A stretch of 64,000 nucleotides of DNA, taken from contig NZ_JAAGWK010000025.1 of assembly GCF_010685995.1 (NCBI RefSeq), forward strand, positions 109,814 to 173,813. The letters are read 5' to 3'. The stretch comes from Goekera deserti (GTDB lineage: Bacteria > Actinomycetota > Actinomycetes > Mycobacteriales > Geodermatophilaceae). Both the position numbers and the translations under genes were made by a program. The notes under the pieces were generated by a model. The model saw only the letters and a program-made list of their open reading frames with translations. It searched no databases and had not been told where the DNA came from. Below, in pieces: positions 40,023 through 52,430 of the stretch (position 1 is the stretch's first letter; every line of letters begins with the position of its first letter).

Positions 40023-41918
40023 ATGCGGGGGAGACGGGCGCCGGTCCTGGCGACGATGGTGCTGCTGCTGGCCGGCCCCACCCTGGTCGCGTGCTCCGGC
40101 GACGGCAGCGAGGAGGTCCGCAGCGCCGCGCAGGCATTCCTGGACGACTGGACCGCAGGCGACCTGCAGGCCGCCGCCGACGACACCACCGACGCTGTCG
40201 CCACCAAGGCGCTGCTGGACCAGACCGCCAGCGACCTGGCCTCGGCCACCCTCGCTGCCGACCTCGGTGCGGTGACCGTCGAGGACGACACCGCGACCGT
40301 CGCGTGGACCGCGACCTGGGACCTGGCCGCGGCCCCGGACTGGACCTACGACGCCACGCTGCAGCTGCGGCAGGTGGAGGACACCTGGCAGGTCGTGTCC
40401 GACCCGACCGTGGTCAACCCGGAGCTCGCCGAGGGCCAGCGCCTGGTGCTCACCCGGAGCCTGCCGCCGCGCGCCCCGCTCACCGACGCCACCGGCGCCC
40501 CGCTGTTCGCCCCCACCGAGGTGGTCAACGTCGGCGTCGACACCGCGCAGGTCACCGACCTGCCCGCGCTGGCCGGCGCGCTCGCCGCGGCGACCGGGGT
40601 GTCGGCCGAGGAGATCACCGCCGACGTGCAGGCCGCCCCGGCCGGGCAGTTCGTGCCGGTGATCACGCTGCGCCGGCCGGACTTCGAGCGCATCCGGGCC
40701 CAGGTCTTCGACCTGCCCGGCGCGGTCTTCCCGACCGAGACCCGCCTGCTCGCCCCCACCGCCCGCTTCGCGGCCGCGCTGCTCGGCCGGGTGGGCGGCG
40801 CCACCGCCGAGGTGCTGGACGCCGCCGTCGACGACGACGGGCAGCGGCGCTATGCCGAGGGCGACGTGCTCGGCCTGTCCGGGCTGCAGCGGGCCTACCA
40901 GGACCAGCTGACCGGTACGGCCGGGTTCACCGTGGCGGTCGCTGCCACCGACGAGGCGCTGGACGACCCGGGCCGGGTGGTCGCGACCGTCGACCCGGTG
41001 CCCGGCACCTCGGTGCAGACCCCGCTGGTGCCGGCGCTGCAGAACGCCGCCGACGCGGCGGCGGCCACCCAGCCGCTGGCCACCCACGTCGTCGTGGTGC
41101 GGCCGGGCACCGGTGAGCTGCTGGCCGTCTCCTCCAACGAGGCCGCCAACGCCACGAACGCGTTGGCCGGGCAGTTCCCGCCCGGGTCGAGCATGAAGGC
41201 GATCACCGCCACCGCGCTGCTCGGGGCGGGCGCCCTCACCCCGGCGACGGCGGTGCCGTGCCCCGGCACCACCGTGGTCGACGGGCGGGAGTTCGAGAAC
41301 CAGGACCAGTTCGACCTGGGCACCGTGCCGTTCACCGAGGCCTTCGCGCAGTCCTGCAACACGACCTTCATCCAGCAGGCACTGGCCCTCCCGGACGACG
41401 CCCTCGGGGCGGCGGCGGCGTCCTACGGCGTGGGCTCGGACTGGCAGTTGCCGGTCGACCTGTTCAGCGGCAGCGTGCAGCCGCCCGGCAGCCAGACCAC
41501 CAAGGCCGCCGACGCGATCGGTCAGGGCCAGGTGCTGATGAGCCCCGCACAGATGGCCCTGGTCGCCGCCGGCATCGCCAGCGGCACGCCGGCCGCCCCG
41601 GTCGAGGTCGTCGGCGGCACGCCGGCGGGCGCTGCCCCGGCAGGCCCGCCCGCCGCGGTGCTGGACGCGCTGCGCCCGATGATGCGCGAGGTGGTGCTCA
41701 GCGGCACCGCCACCGCGCTCACCGACCGCGGCCAGGTGTTCGGCAAGACCGGCACCGCCGAGTTCGGCACCAACACCCCACCGGACTCGCACGGCTGGTT
41801 CGTCGGCTACCAGCTCGGCGGCCCGCAGGGCGACATCGCGTTCGCGGTGCTCGTGGAGGCCGGCCAGTCCAGCAGCGCGGCCGTCGCCGTCACCGACGCC
41901 TTCCTCGGCGCCCTGTAG
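40023..41918 (+). CDS. Penicillin-binding lipoprotein (class B transpeptidase)
   Basis: 631-residue DD-transpeptidase cross-linking peptidoglycan outside the membrane. N-terminal lipoprotein signal with lipobox LVAC (Cys24 becomes lipidated), an NTF2-like MecA-N domain (about 28-140), a PBP dimerisation domain (about 145-300) and the transpeptidase domain with all three motifs: SSMK in PPGSSMKAI, SCN in AQSCNTTF and KTG in FGKTGTAE. Equivalent in order and position to the mycobacterial PBP lipoprotein downstream of ispG. ATG start at 40023. Confidence 0.92.
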   Translation: MRGRRAPVLATMVLLLAGPTLVACSGDGSEEVRSAAQAFLDDWTAGDLQAAADDTTDAVATKALLDQTASDLASATLAADLGAVTVEDDTATVAWTATWDLAAAPDWTYDATLQLRQVEDTWQVVSDPTVVNPELAEGQRLVLTRSLPPRAPLTDATGAPLFAPTEVVNVGVDTAQVTDLPALAGALAAATGVSAEEITADVQAAPAGQFVPVITLRRPDFERIRAQVFDLPGAVFPTETRLLAPTARFAAALLGRVGGATAEVLDAAVDDDGQRRYAEGDVLGLSGLQRAYQDQLTGTAGFTVAVAATDEALDDPGRVVATVDPVPGTSVQTPLVPALQNAADAAAATQPLATHVVVVRPGTGELLAVSSNEAANATNALAGQFPPGSSMKAITATALLGAGALTPATAVPCPGTTVVDGREFENQDQFDLGTVPFTEAFAQSCNTTFIQQALALPDDALGAAAASYGVGSDWQLPVDLFSGSVQPPGSQTTKAADAIGQGQVLMSPAQMALVAAGIASGTPAAPVEVVGGTPAGAAPAGPPAAVLDALRPMMREVVLSGTATALTDRGQVFGKTGTAEFGTNTPPDSHGWFVGYQLGGPQGDIAFAVLVEAGQSSSAAVAVTDAFLGAL

Positions 41919-41933
41919 GACAGCACCGGCCGG

Positions 41934-42413
41934 TCACAACCCGGGGAAGGCCTCGGTCACCGGGCTGCGCCCGGCCCGGGTGCGCCAGTCGACGGCGCGC
42001 AGCTCCGTGGCACCGAGCACCGTGACGGCGAGCTCGCGGGTGGCGCGCTCCACGGCCCGGCCGAGCACGGTGACCCACGCGGCGGCCACGCCGTCCTCGA
42101 GCACGACGCCGAGGGCCGCGGCGTCGACCGGGGAGAGCACCGGGAACGGCAGCCGGTAGCCGGCCCGGGGCGCTGCGGGCTGCAGGCCACGGGACCGGAG
42201 CAGGCCGGCCACCCGGTCGCGCACGTCCCGGTGGGCCTCCTCGCCGGCCACGACCACGGGGCGGTCGGCCTCCGGCAGGGCGCCGCCGAGCACGCCGTGA
42301 CCCCAGATCGCGGCGTGCGCGGCGGCCAGCGCATCCTGCAGGGCGGCGTCCTCCTCGGCGCGGGCGGCGTCCGGGTCGGGGCCGTCGTCGGCGGCCAGCA
42401 CGTCGGCGCTCAT
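41934..42413 (-). CDS. DUF4439 ferritin-like domain protein
   Basis: 159 residues, largely helical and Ala/Glu/Arg-rich. The pattern EDAALQDALAAAHAAIWGHGVLGG near the N-terminus, VVAGEEAHRDVRDRVAGLL, YRLPFPVLSPVDAAALGVVLE and TREL in the last helix is typical of DUF4439, which has a ferritin-like bundle; metal binding is not proven. Its ATG overlaps the stop of the upstream lipoprotein gene (ATGA), so the two are one operon. It converges with the PBP gene across 15 bases. Confidence 0.8.
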   Translation of the reverse strand: MSADVLAADDGPDPDAARAEEDAALQDALAAAHAAIWGHGVLGGALPEADRPVVVAGEEAHRDVRDRVAGLLRSRGLQPAAPRAGYRLPFPVLSPVDAAALGVVLEDGVAAAWVTVLGRAVERATRELAVTVLGATELRAVDWRTRAGRSPVTEAFPGL

Positions 42414-42880
42414 GCCAGCAGCCGTTCCTGGCCGCGCAGCCCCGCGGCGAGGCTGCCCAGCAGGGCGGCGCGGGCGCCGCTGAAGTCCGGGCAGGCGGCG
42501 GCGTGCGACGCCGCGGTGGCGGCCACCGCGGCGCGCAGCGTCGCGCGGGGGTCCCCGGGTGGTGCAGCGGGGGGCGTGCCCGTCGCCGGGCCGGGTGCAC
42601 CGGGTGCCGCGGCGCGCAGCCGGGCGAGCTGGTCGCTGCACTGCTCGGCCAGCCCGGCGGCCTGGGCGGCCAGCTCGGGGGAGGCGGCGAAGGCCGCGGT
42701 GTAGGCGGCCACCAGCGCCTCCTGCGCGGTGACCTGGCCGGCCAGCTGGTCGACCTGCGCGGCGGTCACCTCGTCGGCCGGGTCGCTGTCGCTGAAGGAG
42801 GTGCAGCCGGTGAGGGCGAGGGTGCCGGCGGACGCGGCCACCAGCAGCGTGCGCCGGGAGAACTCAGGGGCGCCGGTCAC
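42410..42880 (-). CDS. Tat-type lipoprotein of unknown function, partner of the DUF4439 protein
   Basis: 156 residues. The N-terminus has a twin-arginine signal (FSRRTLLVAASAGTL) ending in the lipobox ALTGC, so it is predicted to be a lipidated Tat substrate. The mature part is Ala/Gln-rich and helical (VDQLAGQVTAQEALVAAYTAAF, ELAAQAAGLAEQCSDQLARL) with a Pro/Gly insert, then two more helices. Start is one of two adjacent GTGs (42880 or 42883). It precedes and overlaps the DUF4439 gene; the pair may act together on the outer face of the membrane or across it (inference). Confidence 0.72.
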   Translation of the reverse strand: MTGAPEFSRRTLLVAASAGTLALTGCTSFSDSDPADEVTAAQVDQLAGQVTAQEALVAAYTAAFAASPELAAQAAGLAEQCSDQLARLRAAAPGAPGPATGTPPAAPPGDPRATLRAAVAATAASHAAACPDFSGARAALLGSLAAGLRGQERLLA

Positions 42881-43153
42881 CACCCCATCCTGGCACCGGT
42901 GCACCGCTGCCCGTGACGCACCGCGGGGGTGTCCGCCCGCCAGGGCGGTAACCTGGCCCCTTCCGGGCCGCACGACCACCGCCCGGACCGGCGCGGCGCG
43001 CCGGTCCGACGCGACGCGCGCCCCTCCCTCCGCCGCACGCCCGACCTGCCGATCCACCGGCGGGCGCGGCACCATGACACCGGGAGCGGACCCGGCGCCC
43101 GCCGGGCGCCGACCTCACGACCACCAGTCACCACGACCACGGAGGAGCTGCCG
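42881..43153. promoter_or_regulatory. Divergent upstream region and structured leader of rimP-nusA-infB
   Basis: 273 non-coding bases. TAACCT at 42949-42954 is a plausible -10 but no matching -35 is seen. Downstream are two hairpins: an 11-bp perfect stem with a three-base loop at 42984-43008 and a 7-bp stem with a three-base loop at 43094-43110. A strong GGAGGAG (43141-43147) serves rimP. NusA operons are often autoregulated in their leaders, so these stems could be attenuators (inference). Confidence 0.4.
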
Positions 43154-44002
43154 GTGTCCGCATCCCGGGCCGGGAAGACCCCCGATGCCACCGTCGCGGC
43201 GCTGACCGGCTGGATCGAGCCGATCGTCGCTGCGGCCGGGTTCGACCTGGAGGAGCTGGTGGTCCGCCAGGCCGGCCAGCGCAGCGTCGTCCGGGTCGCG
43301 ATCGACAGTGACGACGGCGTCCCGCTGGACTCGATCGCCGACGTCAGCCGGGCGCTGTCCGACGTCCTGGACGCCGCCGAGGGCGACATGGGCCGCTCGC
43401 CCTACGTGCTGGAGGTCACCAGCCGCGGGGTCGACCGGCCGCTCACCCTGCCCCGGCACTGGCGGCGCAACGTGGGCCGGCTGGTCGTGGTCGCCACCGG
43501 GCCCGGGGGAGCGGGCGACCCGCTGACCGGCCGGGTCGTCTCCGTGGACGACGACGGGGTGACCCTGGCCGTGCAGCGCCCCGGCGGCAAGGGCCGGGTG
43601 GCCAAGGCCGCGGGGAACCGGACGGTGCGCTGGGCCGAGCTGGGCGCCGGCCAGGTGCAGGTCGAGTTCAGCCGCCCCGCCGGTCACCGCGACGCCGGTC
43701 TGGTGGTCGAGGCCTCCCCCGACGGCACCGAGGACGCAGCGGACGACGAGGACGACGACGACCTCGACGACCTCGACGACCTGGACGACGACCTGCTCGA
43801 CCCCGACCTGCTCGACGACGAGCGGGACGGGCACGACCCCGCGGACACCGGCGACGAGACCGTGCCCGCGCACGACACGACACACGAGGACCACCGGCCG
43901 ACCGGCCAGCGGGACGACGCGAGCGGGGGCGCCGGGCGACCGGGGCCGGACCGCCGACGCGCGCCGCGGGCCGGCCGGCCACCACGAGGAGGACGACAGT
44001 GA
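43154..44002 (+). CDS. rimP: Ribosome maturation factor RimP with acidic extension
   Basis: 30S assembly factor. Residues 1-175 match RimP: helix-rich start, [45 protein letters not shown] and a C-terminal SH3-like barrel. The protein is 282 residues because of an extra 105-residue disordered tail, first very acidic (repeats of DDLDDLDD), then basic and Gly/Arg-rich. GTG start six bases after GGAGGAG. Its stop overlaps the nusA start (GTGA). Confidence 0.92.
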   Translation: MSASRAGKTPDATVAALTGWIEPIVAAAGFDLEELVVRQAGQRSVVRVAIDSDDGVPLDSIADVSRALSDVLDAAEGDMGRSPYVLEVTSRGVDRPLTLPRHWRRNVGRLVVVATGPGGAGDPLTGRVVSVDDDGVTLAVQRPGGKGRVAKAAGNRTVRWAELGAGQVQVEFSRPAGHRDAGLVVEASPDGTEDAADDEDDDDLDDLDDLDDDLLDPDLLDDERDGHDPADTGDETVPAHDTTHEDHRPTGQRDDASGGAGRPGPDRRRAPRAGRPPRGGRQ

Positions 44003-45108
44003 ACATCGACGTGACCGCACTGAAGGCGGTCGAGCGGGAGAAGGGCATCCCCGTCGACACGGTCATCCAGGCGATCGAGAGCGCCCTGCTGACCGCGTAC
44101 CGGCACGCCGACGGGGCCGCGCAGCACGTGCGCGTCTCCGTGGACCGCAAGAGCGGCGAGGTCGCCGTCCTGGCCCAGGAGAAGGGCCCGGACGGCGAGG
44201 TCGTCGACGAGTGGGACGACACCCCGTCGGACTTCGGCCGGATCGCGGCCAGCACCGCCAAGCAGGTGATCGTCCAGCGGCTGCGGGACGCGGAGAACGA
44301 GAGGACCTTCGGGGAGTACGCCGGCAAGGAGGGCGACATCGTCGGCGGCGTCGTCCAGGCGCACAACCGGCGCAACACCGAGGGCACGGTGCTGGTGGAC
44401 ATCGGCAAGGTGGAGGCCGTCCTGCCCCCGGCCGAGCAGGTGCCCGGCGAGGACTACTCGCACGGCACCCGGATCAAGGCCTACGTCGTCTCGGTCGCCC
44501 GCACGTTCCGCGGCCCGCAGGTGACCGTCTCGCGCACCCACCCGAACCTGGTGCGCAAGGTGTTCGCCTTGGAGGTGCCGGAGATCGCCGACGGCAGCGT
44601 GGAGATCGTCGCCGTCGCGCGGGAGGCCGGGCACCGCTCGAAGATCGCCGTCCGCACGTCCGTGCCGGGGCTCAACGCCAAGGGCGCCTGCATCGGCCCG
44701 ATGGGGCAGCGGGTGCGCAACGTCATGAGCGAGCTGCACGGGGAGAAGATCGACATCGTCGACCACTCCGACGACGACGCGACGTTCGTGGCCTCCGCGC
44801 TGTCCCCGGCTCGGGTGACCAGCGCGACCGTCGTCGACGCGGCGGCCCGCGCCGTCCGGGTGGTGGTGCCGGACTACCAGCTGTCGCTGGCGATCGGCAA
44901 GGAGGGGCAGAACGCCCGCCTCGCCGCGCGCCTCACCGGGTGCCGGATCGACATCCGCAGCGACGCCGCGCCGGACGGTGCCGACGCACCGGTCTCCCCG
45001 GGCGTGGGCCGGGCCCCGCTGCGCTCCACCCCCCGCGAGCAGGCCCCCGCAGGGGGCCGGCGCCCGGCTCCCCGACGGGCGGAACACCGCGGCCCGTCGG
45101 CGCGCTAG
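43999..45108 (+). CDS. nusA: Transcription termination/antitermination factor NusA
   Basis: RNA polymerase-associated factor controlling pausing, termination and rRNA antitermination. 369 residues: N-terminal polymerase-binding domain (1-125), S1 domain (about 130-200, [21 protein letters not shown]), KH1 ([15 protein letters not shown]) and KH2 ([18 protein letters not shown]). It lacks the C-terminal acidic repeats of E. coli NusA, as in other actinobacteria. GTG start after GAGGAGG. Target sites include the rrn leader at the end of this window. Confidence 0.96.
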   Translation: MNIDVTALKAVEREKGIPVDTVIQAIESALLTAYRHADGAAQHVRVSVDRKSGEVAVLAQEKGPDGEVVDEWDDTPSDFGRIAASTAKQVIVQRLRDAENERTFGEYAGKEGDIVGGVVQAHNRRNTEGTVLVDIGKVEAVLPPAEQVPGEDYSHGTRIKAYVVSVARTFRGPQVTVSRTHPNLVRKVFALEVPEIADGSVEIVAVAREAGHRSKIAVRTSVPGLNAKGACIGPMGQRVRNVMSELHGEKIDIVDHSDDDATFVASALSPARVTSATVVDAAARAVRVVVPDYQLSLAIGKEGQNARLAARLTGCRIDIRSDAAPDGADAPVSPGVGRAPLRSTPREQAPAGGRRPAPRRAEHRGPSAR

Positions 45109-45116
45109 ACTGACCG

Positions 45117-45524
45117 GTGGCTGGATCACGGACACCGGTCCGCACCTGCGTGGGGTGCCGGAGCCGTGCCCCGGTCACCGATCTGGTGCGTGTCGTCGCG
45201 CGGGGCGGTCAGCTCACCCCTGACCCCCGGCGCCGGATGCCCGGGCGGGGTGCGTCACTGCACCCCTCGCTCGAGTGCCTGCACGCAGCCGAGCGTCGCC
45301 GGGCCTTCGTCCGAGCACTGCGCAGCAGCGCTCCACTGGAGACCGGCCTGCTCCGGGCCCATCTCGGGGGCGAGTCGACAGACCCGCTCCCGTCCGTGCC
45401 CGGAGGGCGAGATGAACACCAGCAACGACGGAGCGCACCACCACAGTCGGACCGGCACCCGGCCGGTCCGCGCGTCGAGAGCAGGACGTCGTCGGATGAG
45501 CCACCTGTGAAGTCGCAACGATGA
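45117..45524 (+). CDS. ylxR: YlxR family (DUF448) nucleic-acid-binding protein
   Basis: 135 residues; the conserved part (1-75) has RTCVGCRSRAP, the family signature, followed by DLVRVV and GRGASLHPSLECLHAAERRRAF. The remaining 60 residues are polar and unconserved. YlxR is an RNA-binding or nucleoid-associated regulator in Firmicutes; its role here is inferred from its fixed place between nusA and infB. GTG start eight bases after nusA. Confidence 0.9.
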   Translation: MAGSRTPVRTCVGCRSRAPVTDLVRVVARGGQLTPDPRRRMPGRGASLHPSLECLHAAERRRAFVRALRSSAPLETGLLRAHLGGESTDPLPSVPGGRDEHQQRRSAPPQSDRHPAGPRVESRTSSDEPPVKSQR

Positions 45525-45584
45525 CCGTGTACCACTGACGCAGAGGTCGAGCGGGCAAGCCGCCGGCCTCACCAGAGGAGACCC

Positions 45585-48686
<3,102 letters not shown>

Positions 48687-48721
48687 CGGAGGACCGCGTC
48701 TCCCCCCACCGCGCGCGAGCT

Positions 48722-48753
48722 CGCGGCGGGCCCCTACGACGGGGCCGGCCGCG
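48722..48753 (+). terminator. Hairpin terminator after infB
   Basis: Two stacked stems: CGCGG (48722-48726) with CCGCG (48749-48753) and GGCCCC (48729-48734) with GGGGCC (48741-48746), around a TACGAC loop and a 2x2 internal mismatch. Lies between infB and ylxP. Confidence 0.55.
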
Positions 48754-48837
48754 GGCGGGCGGGTGGTGGGGGGCGACCTCCGGGCACCCGTCCCGTCCAG
48801 CCGGCCCTTCCGGGCTCACGTCGAGGAGGTCACATCG

Positions 48838-49137
48838 GTGTTCACCGGTTCACTGACCGCTGACCTGCTGCTGGGGGACGTGCACTCGCTGAAGGAGAAG
48901 CGGTCGGTCGTCCGGCCGATCGTGGCGGAGCTGCAGAAGAAGTACGCCGTCGCGGCGGCCGAGGTGGGCGACCAGGACCTGCACCGCCGTGTGCAGGTCG
49001 GGGTCGCCACCGTCGCCGGCGAGGCCGCCCAGGTGACCGACGTCCTGGACGCCTGCGAGCGGCTCATCGCCGGCCGGCCGGAGATCACCCTCCTCTCCGT
49101 GCACCGGCAGCTCTTCAGCGACAGCGACAGCGACTGA
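48838..49137 (+). CDS. ylxP: YlxP/DUF503 family protein
   Basis: A 99-residue ferredoxin-like-fold protein. Signature HSLKEKRSVVRPIVAELQKKYAVAAAEVGDQDLHRRVQVGVAT is split here as LKEKRSVVRPIVAEL and AEVGDQDLHRRVQVG. It is placed between infB and rbfA in many Gram-positives and is suspected of a role in ribosome biogenesis; the biochemistry is unknown. GTG start after GAGGAGG. Confidence 0.92.
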   Translation: MFTGSLTADLLLGDVHSLKEKRSVVRPIVAELQKKYAVAAAEVGDQDLHRRVQVGVATVAGEAAQVTDVLDACERLIAGRPEITLLSVHRQLFSDSDSD

Positions 49138-49140
49138 TCC

Positions 49141-49173
49141 ACGACGACGCCGGCACCCACCCGGCGTCGTCGT
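49141..49173 (+). terminator. Hairpin terminator after ylxP
   Basis: A 13-bp perfect stem (ACGACGACGCCGG with its complement) and a seven-base loop, four bases after the stop codon. Probably a terminator or processing site before rbfA. Confidence 0.7.
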
Positions 49174-49221
49174 CCGTCCGACGCCCCCCCCGGGGTGTCC
49201 TGAGAGAAGAGGACCGATCCG

Positions 49222-49779
49222 ATGGCTGATCCGGCTCGGGCTCGTCGGCTGGCGGTGCGCATCCGCCAGATCGTGTCCAGCACGCTCGAGATGCAGATCA
49301 AGGACCCCCGACTGGGGATGGTCACCATCACCGACGCGCGGGTGACCAGCGACCTCCGCGAGGCCACGGTGTTCTACACCGTCTACGGCAGCACCGAGGA
49401 GATCGCCGACTCCGCCGCCGCGCTGGCCAGTGCCACCGGCGTCCTGCGCTCCACCGTCGGCAAGCAGACCGGGATCAAGTTCGTCCCGACGCTGACCTTC
49501 GTCGCCGACATCGTCCCGGACACCGCGCGCGAGCTGGAGGAGGCCCTGGAACGGGCCCGGCACGCCGACGCCGAGCTGGCCCGCGCCCGTGAGGGCGCGC
49601 AGTACGCCGGTGAGGCCGACCCCTACCGCAAGCCCGCGGTCGACACCGAGGACGACGACGACCTCGACGACGCCGCCGACCGGGACCCCGAGCACGTGCT
49701 CGGCGACCACCAGCACAACCACGTCGCGGGTCGGACCACCCCCGACACCGCCGCACTCGAGCCCAGGAGCGTCCCGTGA
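49222..49779 (+). CDS. rbfA: Ribosome-binding factor A
   Basis: 30S maturation and cold-shock factor. The KH-like core is residues 1-115 ([49 protein letters not shown]). Total length is 185 because of a charged Asp/His-rich tail ([19 protein letters not shown]), similar in character to the RimP tail in this operon. ATG preceded by AGAGGA. The stop overlaps the next small gene. Confidence 0.95.
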   Translation: MADPARARRLAVRIRQIVSSTLEMQIKDPRLGMVTITDARVTSDLREATVFYTVYGSTEEIADSAAALASATGVLRSTVGKQTGIKFVPTLTFVADIVPDTARELEEALERARHADAELARAREGAQYAGEADPYRKPAVDTEDDDDLDDAADRDPEHVLGDHQHNHVAGRTTPDTAALEPRSVP

Positions 49780-50012
49780 CCGAGGCCGTCGACCCCGACC
49801 CGCAGCGCCCCGCCGACGACGGCGACCGCAGCACCCTGGGCGGGCGGTCCACGCCGGCGCCCGGCGCCGACCCCACCCGGGGCGGCAAGGACGGCCAGAT
49901 CGGCGAGACCGCCTCGATCGCCGCCGACGAGCCGGCCGACGGCAGCAGCTACCCGGTGGGCGGTGGGCGGGTCCGCGAGGAGACCGACCAGACCCCGGGC
50001 GCCGGGGCCTGA
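49776..50012 (+). CDS. Small disordered acidic protein, unknown
   Basis: 78 residues, rich in Asp, Gly, Pro and Thr with almost no hydrophobic core, so probably disordered. Contains [20 protein letters not shown]. No family recognised. The GTG start overlaps the rbfA stop (GTGA) and nrnA follows four bases after its stop, so the frame is tightly built into the operon, which supports its being a real gene; it could otherwise be a spacer. Confidence 0.45.
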   Translation: MTEAVDPDPQRPADDGDRSTLGGRSTPAPGADPTRGGKDGQIGETASIAADEPADGSSYPVGGGRVREETDQTPGAGA

Positions 50013-50016
50013 CCCG

Positions 50017-51093
50017 GTGAGCGCTGCCGCCGGCCCGGCCACCGGCACCTGGCCGCCGGTGGACACCGGCCCCGGGTCGCCTGCCGTGCAGTTGCTGCGC
50101 GCGGCAGCCGCCGACGGGGCGACCGTGGTGCTCTCCGGGCACGTCCAGCCCGACGCGGACGCGCTCGGCAGCGTGCTCGCCCTCGCCACCGGGCTGCGCC
50201 GCTGCGGTGCCACCGTGGTGACGACCTTCCCGGCGCCCTTCGTGCTGCCCGACTCCCTGGCGTGGCTGCCCGGTGCCGCCGACCTCACCCCACCGGACCG
50301 GGTGCCGCCCGCGCCCGACCTGTTCGTCAGCCTGGACGCCGCGTCCCCCGGCCGGCTGGGTGGTCTCGCCGGCCTGCTCGACAGCGCCAGGTCCTCCCTG
50401 GTCGTCGACCACCACGCCAGCAACCCCGGCTTCGGTGAGGTGCGCCTGGTCGACCCGGGCGCCGCCGGCACGGTGGTGCTCGTCGCCGGCCTGCTGGACG
50501 GGCTCGGCGTCACCGTGGACGCGGAGATCGCCACCTGCCTGTACGCCGGGCTCACCGCCGACACCGGGTCCTTCCGGTTCGGCAACACCTCCCCGGCGAC
50601 CCACGAGCTGGCCGCCCGCCTGCTGGACACCGGCATCGACCACGCCGCGATCAGCCGGCGGCTGTTCGACACGGCGCCGTTCGGCTGGCTGGGGCTGGTG
50701 GCCGCCGCCGCGGGCCGTGCCCGGCTGGAACCCGACGTGGGCCACGGCCTGGTCTGGACCTGGTCCAGCACCACGGAGGCCGCGGAGCACGGGGTCGCCG
50801 CCGACCAGCTGGAGGCGCTCGTCGACATCGTCCGGTCGACCGCCGAGGCCGACGTCGCCTGCGTGCTGAAGGGCCAGGACGACGGCAGCTGGTCGGTCTC
50901 GCTGCGCTCTCGCGGCGGCACCGACGTGTCCCGGGTCGCCGGTGCCCTGGGCGGCGGCGGTCACCGGCTCGCCGCCGGGCTGACCAGCCACCGGGACCGT
51001 GAGGGCACCATCGCCGCCGTCCGCGCGGAGCTCGGTGCCCTGCCGGCCGCCGGCACCGCGCCGCGTCCGGGTGCCGTCCCCGACCTGCGTTGA
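50017..51093 (+). CDS. nrnA: DHH-family phosphoesterase, NrnA/Pap-like
   Basis: 358 residues of the bifunctional oligoribonuclease/PAP phosphatase type that degrades nanoRNA and 3'-phosphoadenosine 5'-phosphate. Metal motifs: HVQPDADALGS, FVSLDAA, VVDHHASN (the DHH) and, in the C-terminal DHHA1 domain, ALGGGGHRLAAG. GTG start. Placed between rbfA and truB as in many Gram-positive bacteria. Confidence 0.92.
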   Translation: MSAAAGPATGTWPPVDTGPGSPAVQLLRAAAADGATVVLSGHVQPDADALGSVLALATGLRRCGATVVTTFPAPFVLPDSLAWLPGAADLTPPDRVPPAPDLFVSLDAASPGRLGGLAGLLDSARSSLVVDHHASNPGFGEVRLVDPGAAGTVVLVAGLLDGLGVTVDAEIATCLYAGLTADTGSFRFGNTSPATHELAARLLDTGIDHAAISRRLFDTAPFGWLGLVAAAAGRARLEPDVGHGLVWTWSSTTEAAEHGVAADQLEALVDIVRSTAEADVACVLKGQDDGSWSVSLRSRGGTDVSRVAGALGGGGHRLAAGLTSHRDREGTIAAVRAELGALPAAGTAPRPGAVPDLR

Positions 51094-52430
51094 GCCCCGC
51101 CGCGGGTGGCCGGCCCCGCGACGACGCCGGGTCGGTGGCCCGCTCGGTCCCCGCGCTGGCGGCACCGGCGCTGGCCGTGCTCGCCGCGGAACCGCTGTAC
51201 CTGCTCGTCGACACCGCCGTCGTCGGCAACCTCGGCACGCTCGCCCTGGGCGGGCTGGCCGTCGGTGGCGGCCTGCTCGGCTGGGCCGCGGCGCTGCTCA
51301 ACTTCCTGGCCTACGGCACCACCGCCCGCGCCGCCCGCCGCGCCGGCGCCGGTGACCGGGCCGGGGCGGTCGCCGAGGGCGTCCAGGCGACCTGGCTGGC
51401 GCTGGGTCTCGGCGTGGTGGTGGTCGTGCTCTTCCAGCTGCTCGCCGGCCCGCTGACCCGGGCGCTGGCCGGTGGCGCGGGCCCGGTCGCCGCGGCGGGG
51501 GAGCAGTGGCTGCGTGTCGCCTGCCTCGGCATGCCGTTGCTGCTGGTCGCGCTGGCCGGCAACGGTTGGCTGCGCGGGGTGCAGCAGCTGCGCCGCCCGG
51601 TGGTGTTCGTCGTCGCCGGCAGCCTGGTCAGCCTGGTGCTGTGCCCGCTGCTGGTGCACGTCGTCGGCCTGGGGCTCGTCGGCTCCGCGGTGGCGAACGT
51701 GGCCGGGCAGGCGGTCAGCGCCGCGCTGTTCCTGCGCGCCCTGCTCGCCGAGCGGGTGCCGCTGCGCCCGCAGCCCCGCGCGGTGCGGGCGCAGCTGGTG
51801 CTCGGCCGCGACCTGCTGCTGCGGGCCGCGGTGCTGCAGCTGGCGTTCCTCGTCGCCGCCGGGGTGGTCGCACGCACCGGGGCGGCCGAGCTCGGTGCGC
51901 ACCAGATCGCCCTGCAGCTGTGGCTGTTCCTGGCCCTGGTGCTCGACGCGTACGCCGTCGCCGCCCAGACGCTGGTGGGGCACGCGCTGGGCGCCGGCCG
52001 CCCGGACCGGGCCCGGCAGACCGCCCGTGCGGTCGCCCTGTGGGGCCTCGGCACCGGGGTGCTCGTCGGCGGGCTGCTGCTCCTGCTGCGTCCGGTGCTG
52101 CCCGGGCTGTTCACCGACGACCCCGCGGTGCTCGCGCAGGCCGGCGTGGTCTGGTGGTTCCTGGCGCTGATGCAGCCGCTGGCCGGCGTGGTGTTCGCCC
52201 TGGACGGCGTGCTGATGGGCGCCGGTGACGTGCGCTGGTTGCGCACCCTGACCATCGGCTCGGCGCTCGTCGGCTTCCTGCCGCTGTCCCTGCTGTCCGG
52301 CCCGCTCGACTGGGGTCTGGCGGGGGTGTGGACCGGTCTCACCCTCTTCGTGGTGCTGCGGCTGGTCGGGGTGCTGCTGCGGGTGGCCGGTGACCGCTGG
52401 ACCGGCGCACCTGCGACCGTGAGCGCATGA
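51090..52430 (+). CDS. MATE family efflux transporter
   Basis: 446 residues with about twelve membrane helices and two MATE repeats. Recognisable elements are the first-helix region PLYLLVDTAVVGNLG and, in the second half, GAHQIALQLWLFLALVLDA followed by AYAVAAQTLVGHALGAG. It is similar to DinF-type exporters that often lie beside nrnA and truB in actinobacteria. Substrate unknown. The start is TTG, overlapping the nrnA stop (TTGA), and its stop overlaps truB (ATGA), so three genes are coupled. Confidence 0.88.
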   Translation: MSPAAGGRPRDDAGSVARSVPALAAPALAVLAAEPLYLLVDTAVVGNLGTLALGGLAVGGGLLGWAAALLNFLAYGTTARAARRAGAGDRAGAVAEGVQATWLALGLGVVVVVLFQLLAGPLTRALAGGAGPVAAAGEQWLRVACLGMPLLLVALAGNGWLRGVQQLRRPVVFVVAGSLVSLVLCPLLVHVVGLGLVGSAVANVAGQAVSAALFLRALLAERVPLRPQPRAVRAQLVLGRDLLLRAAVLQLAFLVAAGVVARTGAAELGAHQIALQLWLFLALVLDAYAVAAQTLVGHALGAGRPDRARQTARAVALWGLGTGVLVGGLLLLLRPVLPGLFTDDPAVLAQAGVVWWFLALMQPLAGVVFALDGVLMGAGDVRWLRTLTIGSALVGFLPLSLLSGPLDWGLAGVWTGLTLFVVLRLVGVLLRVAGDRWTGAPATVSA

